Below are positions 6,590-8,865 of a DNA stretch of 8,865 nucleotides, one piece after another. Numbering within the stretch: position 1 is the stretch's first letter; each line of letters begins with the position of its first letter. This DNA is from DSWT01 sp035415725. GTDB taxonomy: Bacteria > Chloroflexota > Anaerolineae > B4-G1 > SLSP01. The notes under the pieces were generated by a model that saw only the letters and a list, made by a program, of their open reading frames with translations, made no database searches and was not told the DNA's origin. The translations under genes and the position numbers were made by a program. Location of the stretch: the NCBI GenBank assembly GCA_035415725.1, contig DAOOGN010000120.1, positions 1-8,865 on the forward strand. The letters are read 5' to 3'.

Positions 6590-6660
6590 CCCTATACCAG
6601 GTTTAGCACGGATTTTGGTATGCCAGGCGCTCTTGGATGACGAGATATTCATGTTGCTAT

Positions 6661-6819
6661 AAGCCCATCCCCCCTCTTTTTCGCCCCCTGCTCCTCCGCT
6701 GGCGGGGGAGCAGGGGGCTGGTGGATGAGAGGGTCAGCGCCTATAGCCGAAGTGTCAACCCATGATGCACCATCCCCAAAGTCCCGTGGGCCACCTGGCA
6801 AGGGTGGCTGAATAGTGAC
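6661..6819 (+). repeat. Hairpin-rich dispersed repeat, copy C (diverged)
   Basis: The most diverged copy, and therefore the most informative. Its second hairpin spans 6683-6718: CCCCCTGCTCCTCCGC pairs with GCGGGGGAGCAGGGGG around TG. Compared with copies A and B, one T-A pair has become G-C by changes in both arms, one T-G wobble has become C-G, and one C-G has become T-G; the stem stays fully paired. The third hairpin keeps GCCACC...GGTGGC, and the unit ends at GAATAGTGAC like copy B. The left hairpin is not recognisable, and the linker carries several substitutions plus a short insertion. It lies 77 bases past the lysK stop, antisense to that gene. Confidence 0.8.
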
Positions 6820-6896
6820 GCAGGTTGAAAGTGACAAAATCAGTATACGCAAGGATGGCGATTAGACAAGGTGCAGCGCGCCGATACGCAAACGTG

Positions 6897-7982
6897 TTAC
6901 ATAGATACGCCGACCAAAAACTCTAAGGCACGCGCCAAGACCGCCACACCGCGCCGGAATTCGGCGATGTCGAGGTGTTCGTGCGGGGTGTGATCGAGCG
7001 ACGAATCGCCCGGCCCGTAGGCCGCCATCGGACATTCCCACACCGGCCCGACGGTATTCATATCCGACGTGCCGGTCTTGAGCTTGAAGCGCGGTATACC
7101 GCCCTCGGCGCGGATCGCCCGCAGCAGGGCGCGCACCGGCGGCGTGTTCTTGTCCGACTGATACGCCGGGTCACTGCCGCCAAAAGTCAGCTTCGCGGCG
7201 TTAGCCCACGCCTCCATTTTGGCTTGCAGTGCATCGACCTCAAAATCCGGCGGCAGACGCGCCACGATGGTCATCTCCACGTAGTCGTTCAAGCCGTCAC
7301 TGTAGGTACGCAGGTCGCGCAATGCCGGATCGAGCGAGTTGAAGCGCCCTTTCTTGCCTTGCAGCAGCGCCTCTTGATTGTAGGCGTAAGCAAAGCGGCG
7401 CAGGCTGTTCCAGAAGTTGACCGCATGTTCGGCCGGCCCGGCAAATTCACCGGCGCTGTGTCCGCCGGCCTGCACGAGACTGTACTCCATCAGCAAGCGG
7501 CCCTTGTAGCCGAGCGTGATGCAGTCCCACGCGCTCGGCTCGCCGATGATGGCACAGGTCGGCGCGGGCATCGTCTCGGCCAGGTACTGTGATCCCCAGC
7601 CGTGCGACTCTTCCTCTACCGCGCCGATGACGGTCAGGCGCGCGTCTGCCAGCCGGGGCGCGACCTGCGCCGCCGCCAGTACAAACGCTGCCAGCGGCCC
7701 CTTCGCATCCACGGCGCCGCGCCCGTAGAGCTTGTTCCCTTCCCAGCGCACAGGGATGAAGCCGGACACGGTATCCATGTGCCCCAGCAGCACGATATGG
7801 CGCTCTGCCTCGGGATGGCCCACCGCGCCAACGACGTTTCCTGCCTCATCGCGGTGCGTCACGAAGCCCAGCTTGCGCATCTGCGCGACGAGATATTCGG
7901 CGAAGATGTCCTCACCGCCGGAGGGGCTGGGGATGGAGAGAAGTTTTTCGAGGAATTCGAGGTCATTCATAACGAGAGTCAT
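6897..7982 (-). CDS. lysK: LysK-type [LysW]-lysine/ornithine hydrolase (M20 family)
   Basis: A 361-residue zinc amidohydrolase of the M20/ArgE/DapE superfamily, best matched to LysK, which releases lysine (or ornithine in the parallel arginine route) from the carrier protein LysW. Metal-site motifs are GHMDTV (67-72, His68, Asp70), YGRGAVDAKG (86-95, Asp92), EEES (123-126), IGEPS (146-150, Glu148) and DHTPHEHL (330-337, a His of this block). GGHSA (173-177) is the dimerisation-domain histidine region, and KTGTSDMN (302-309) is a LysK-typical block. Its ATG overlaps the hepT stop as ATGA; GAGGA lies directly against this ATG. Met5 would begin MNDLEFLEKLLSIPSPSG, closer to family starts, and is a serious alternative (7970). 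argG and argH nearby suggest a possible shared arginine role, but lysW and the other LysW-pathway genes are not in the window. Confidence 0.9.
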   Translation of the reverse strand: MTLVMNDLEFLEKLLSIPSPSGGEDIFAEYLVAQMRKLGFVTHRDEAGNVVGAVGHPEAERHIVLLGHMDTVSGFIPVRWEGNKLYGRGAVDAKGPLAAFVLAAAQVAPRLADARLTVIGAVEEESHGWGSQYLAETMPAPTCAIIGEPSAWDCITLGYKGRLLMEYSLVQAGGHSAGEFAGPAEHAVNFWNSLRRFAYAYNQEALLQGKKGRFNSLDPALRDLRTYSDGLNDYVEMTIVARLPPDFEVDALQAKMEAWANAAKLTFGGSDPAYQSDKNTPPVRALLRAIRAEGGIPRFKLKTGTSDMNTVGPVWECPMAAYGPGDSSLDHTPHEHLDIAEFRRGVAVLARALEFLVGVSM

Positions 7983-8323
7983 TCCTCGGAAGATACCGCT
8001 TCAAGCATAGTGGCGATGACACGCTTAAGATTAGGTAAATCTCGCTCAAGCGCTACCCACACTGCATTCGCATCAATGGCGAAGTATTGATGTACTAAGA
8101 TAGTGCGCATACCCATCATAGCCCGCCAGGGAACTTCGGGATACCGTCCGCGCAAATCTTCGGAAAGCGCGCGGCAGGCTTCACCAATGATTTGTAAATG
8201 CGAAATCATCCAGTTTTGAATCAACTCATCCTGCTCGAAAGCATCTCTACCGAGTTCCGCATACCGCTCAATGCGCGCGATAGCCTCCTGAATGTTTAGC
8301 AGCCTTTCTCGATCGTCTCTCAT
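7979..8323 (-). CDS. hepT: HepT-like HEPN ribonuclease toxin (DUF86)
   Basis: A 114-residue all-helical protein of the HepT/DUF86 HEPN family. The RNase signature R-x4-H-x-Y is present as Arg73, His78 and Tyr80 in MRTILVHQYF; in studied pairs this motif cuts RNA, and a tyrosine close to it is modified by the partner MntA, abolishing toxicity. Other family features are the MISHLQIIGEACRALS helix (39-54) and YPEVPWRAMMGMR (61-73). The length is normal and no key residue is missing, so the toxin looks intact. It starts inside the mntA stop (ATGA, 8320-8323) and ends inside the start of lysK (ATGA, 7979-7982), so it is translationally linked on both sides. The mntA-hepT part is less G+C-rich than argG by my count (31 of 60 bases at 8521-8580 against 42 of 60 at 3961-4020), which fits acquisition by transfer. 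Confidence 0.93.
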   Translation of the reverse strand: MRDDRERLLNIQEAIARIERYAELGRDAFEQDELIQNWMISHLQIIGEACRALSEDLRGRYPEVPWRAMMGMRTILVHQYFAIDANAVWVALERDLPNLKRVIATMLEAVSSEE

Positions 8324-8610
8324 AATGGAATAGCCTCGCTCAATACCCGTTGGCGAATACGTGGGCGCAGACCGGATTCGGTCACGACATCAACTTCACG
8401 GTTTAGCAAATCCTGTAAGTCCATCAACAACGCCCCTAAATCCAGCAAGCTACGCCCGCTTTCCAGATTGACCAGGAAATCGACATCGCTTTGAGCATCG
8501 GTTTCACCTCTCACGGTGGAACCGAAAATTCGCACATCATAGGCGCCATGGCGTGCAGCAACTTGCAAAATGTCTTCGCGCTTGGCTTGTATTTGTTGGA
8601 TGATTTGCAT
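8320..8610 (-). CDS. mntA: MntA-like minimal nucleotidyltransferase antitoxin
   Basis: A minimal nucleotidyltransferase (about 96 residues) that in studied pairs transfers AMP units to the HepT toxin and neutralises it. Numbering from the first Met, the signature GS-x10-DxD is complete: Gly31-Ser32, then Asp43 and Asp45 within SDVDFLV, with a third acidic residue at Asp75 in REVDVV. Those residues bind the metal-nucleotide, so the enzyme looks active. Two ATGs stand in tandem (8611-8613 and 8608-8610). AAGGAGGT lies 2 bases from the first and 5 from the second, so the second is preferred, though the first would add only one Met. The gene leads the operon and overlaps hepT by ATGA. Hairpin repeat copy D ends about 40 bases upstream in the same orientation. 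Confidence 0.93.
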   Translation of the reverse strand: MQIIQQIQAKREDILQVAARHGAYDVRIFGSTVRGETDAQSDVDFLVNLESGRSLLDLGALLMDLQDLLNREVDVVTESGLRPRIRQRVLSEAIPL

Positions 8611-8615
8611 CATAG

Positions 8616-8623
8616 ACCTCCTT
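8616..8623 (-). promoter_or_regulatory. Shine-Dalgarno site of mntA
   Basis: On the minus strand the full anti-SD match AAGGAGGT is followed by CT-ATG-ATG. Spacing favours the second ATG. The same GGAGGTCTATG string precedes the GNAT gene (5782), where only one ATG is available and the gap is short. Confidence 0.7.
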
Positions 8624-8651
8624 CGAAAATGTCAACGGATTAAAAAGAAAA

Positions 8652-8865
8652 GTAACTATTCAGCCACCTTTGCCAGGTGGCGAACGGGACTTTGGGGAGG
8701 GCACATAATAGGTTACCCCTTCGGCAGGTGCTGACCCTCTCATCCCCCAACCCCCTTCTCCCCCGCCAGCGGGGAAGAAGGGGGCAAAAGGGGGTGTGGC
8801 GGGCGGCTTCGCCGCCCGCCACACCCCCACCCAAAATCCCCCTTCCTGGAGGGAAGGGGGGCAGG
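8652..8865 (-). repeat. Hairpin-rich dispersed repeat, copy D (longest, inverted)
   Basis: The most complete copy, reading leftward. From its 5' end: a hairpin CCCCCTTCC/GGAAGGGGG (8838-8860) followed on the minus strand by ATTTT, resembling a weak terminator for whatever lies beyond the window; an 18-bp perfect hairpin with arms 8790-8807 and 8811-8828 around three bases; the third stem (8751-8784) matching copy A's hairpin at 22-55; the near-invariant linker; and the GCCACCT/AGGTGGC stem. It ends at GAATAGTTAC (8652), the same last bases as copy A. Relative to copy B, the perfect hairpin is lengthened symmetrically by about nine pairs (GCGGGCGGC on one side, its complement on the other). 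A spurious open frame runs through it on the minus strand (8640-8834). Confidence 0.88.

Larger units (their letters stand above)
6393..6896. other. 504-bp intergenic region filled largely by repeats
   Basis: No gene is supported here. It holds the second 124-bp element (6466-6589) and hairpin repeat copy C (6661-6819). The remaining parts, 6393-6465, 6590-6660 and 6820-6896, show no convincing gene, tRNA or terminator. The segment 6393-6465 must carry the leader and probably the promoter of the small gene at 6030-6392, but no good consensus -35/-10 pair was found. In 6820-6896 the string ATACGCAA occurs twice (near 6844 and 6884); its meaning is unclear. No terminator is visible behind lysK. 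Confidence 0.7.

Noticed and set aside
8630..8635. Perfect TTGACA (minus strand) upstream of mntA as a -35 box
   Set aside because: A -10 at normal spacing would fall on the Shine-Dalgarno and start codon, leaving no room for a leader; no -10 match is seen there.
8640..8834. Minus-strand open frame of 64 codons through repeat copy D, with a similar frame through copy B (5824-6135, plus)
   Set aside because: The shared peptide (CPLLPR...RRGLGDE) is just the translated repeat: no ribosome-binding site, built on hairpin arms, and lost in copy C.
1..8865. CRISPR array, tRNA, rRNA or transposase gene
   Set aside because: No regularly spaced direct repeats, no cloverleaf or rRNA-like stretch, and no transposase frame were found on either strand.

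Overview
The window reads like a chromosomal stretch of a Chloroflexota bacterium (Anaerolineae/Caldilineae-like). Supporting hints are a secreted protein ending in a YLPL-type tail, a LysK-type M20 amidohydrolase, an MntA/HepT pair, and G-rich hairpin repeats together with a TTTGTAGTGACG-type repeat between genes. This assignment is an inference from gene content and recall; there is no rRNA or other phylogenetic marker. No tRNA, rRNA, CRISPR array, transposase, phage gene or replication origin was seen.

Layout, left to right. Positions 1-154 hold one copy of a hairpin-rich dispersed repeat. A plus-strand gene follows (176-1438) for a secreted protein with a formylglycine-generating-enzyme (SUMF1) fold. 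A 124-bp MITE-like element (1439-1562) sits directly behind its stop codon. Next comes a minus-strand run: argH (1697-3067) and argG (3077-4339), 9 bases apart and surely co-transcribed, then upstream of them an Eis-like GNAT acetyltransferase (4436-5782). A second hairpin repeat (5812-5985) separates this run from a small unrecognised gene (6030-6392) that has its own intrinsic terminator. The 504-bp gap at 6393-6896 holds an inverted second copy of the 124-bp element and a diverged third hairpin repeat. The last block is a minus-strand operon read mntA, hepT, lysK (8610 down to 6897), whose genes overlap each other by ATGA at both junctions. The window closes with a fourth hairpin repeat in inverted orientation (8652-8865).

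How the genes work together. ArgG and ArgH carry out the last two steps of arginine synthesis, citrulline to argininosuccinate to arginine. LysK releases lysine (and in some organisms ornithine) from the carrier protein LysW, so it could supply the same pathway with ornithine, but no lysW or other LysW-pathway gene is in view. MntA and HepT form a toxin-antitoxin pair in which the nucleotidyltransferase modifies and silences the HEPN RNase.

The most unusual content is non-coding. The hairpin repeat has four copies with several stem-loops. Between copies the stems change in ways that keep pairing: one compensatory T-A to G-C swap, several G-T wobbles, and one symmetric lengthening of a stem. 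Three transcription units start right beside a copy. Second in interest is the 124-bp element, with terminal inverted repeats, a nested internal fold and a probable 4-bp target duplication that coincides with a stop codon.
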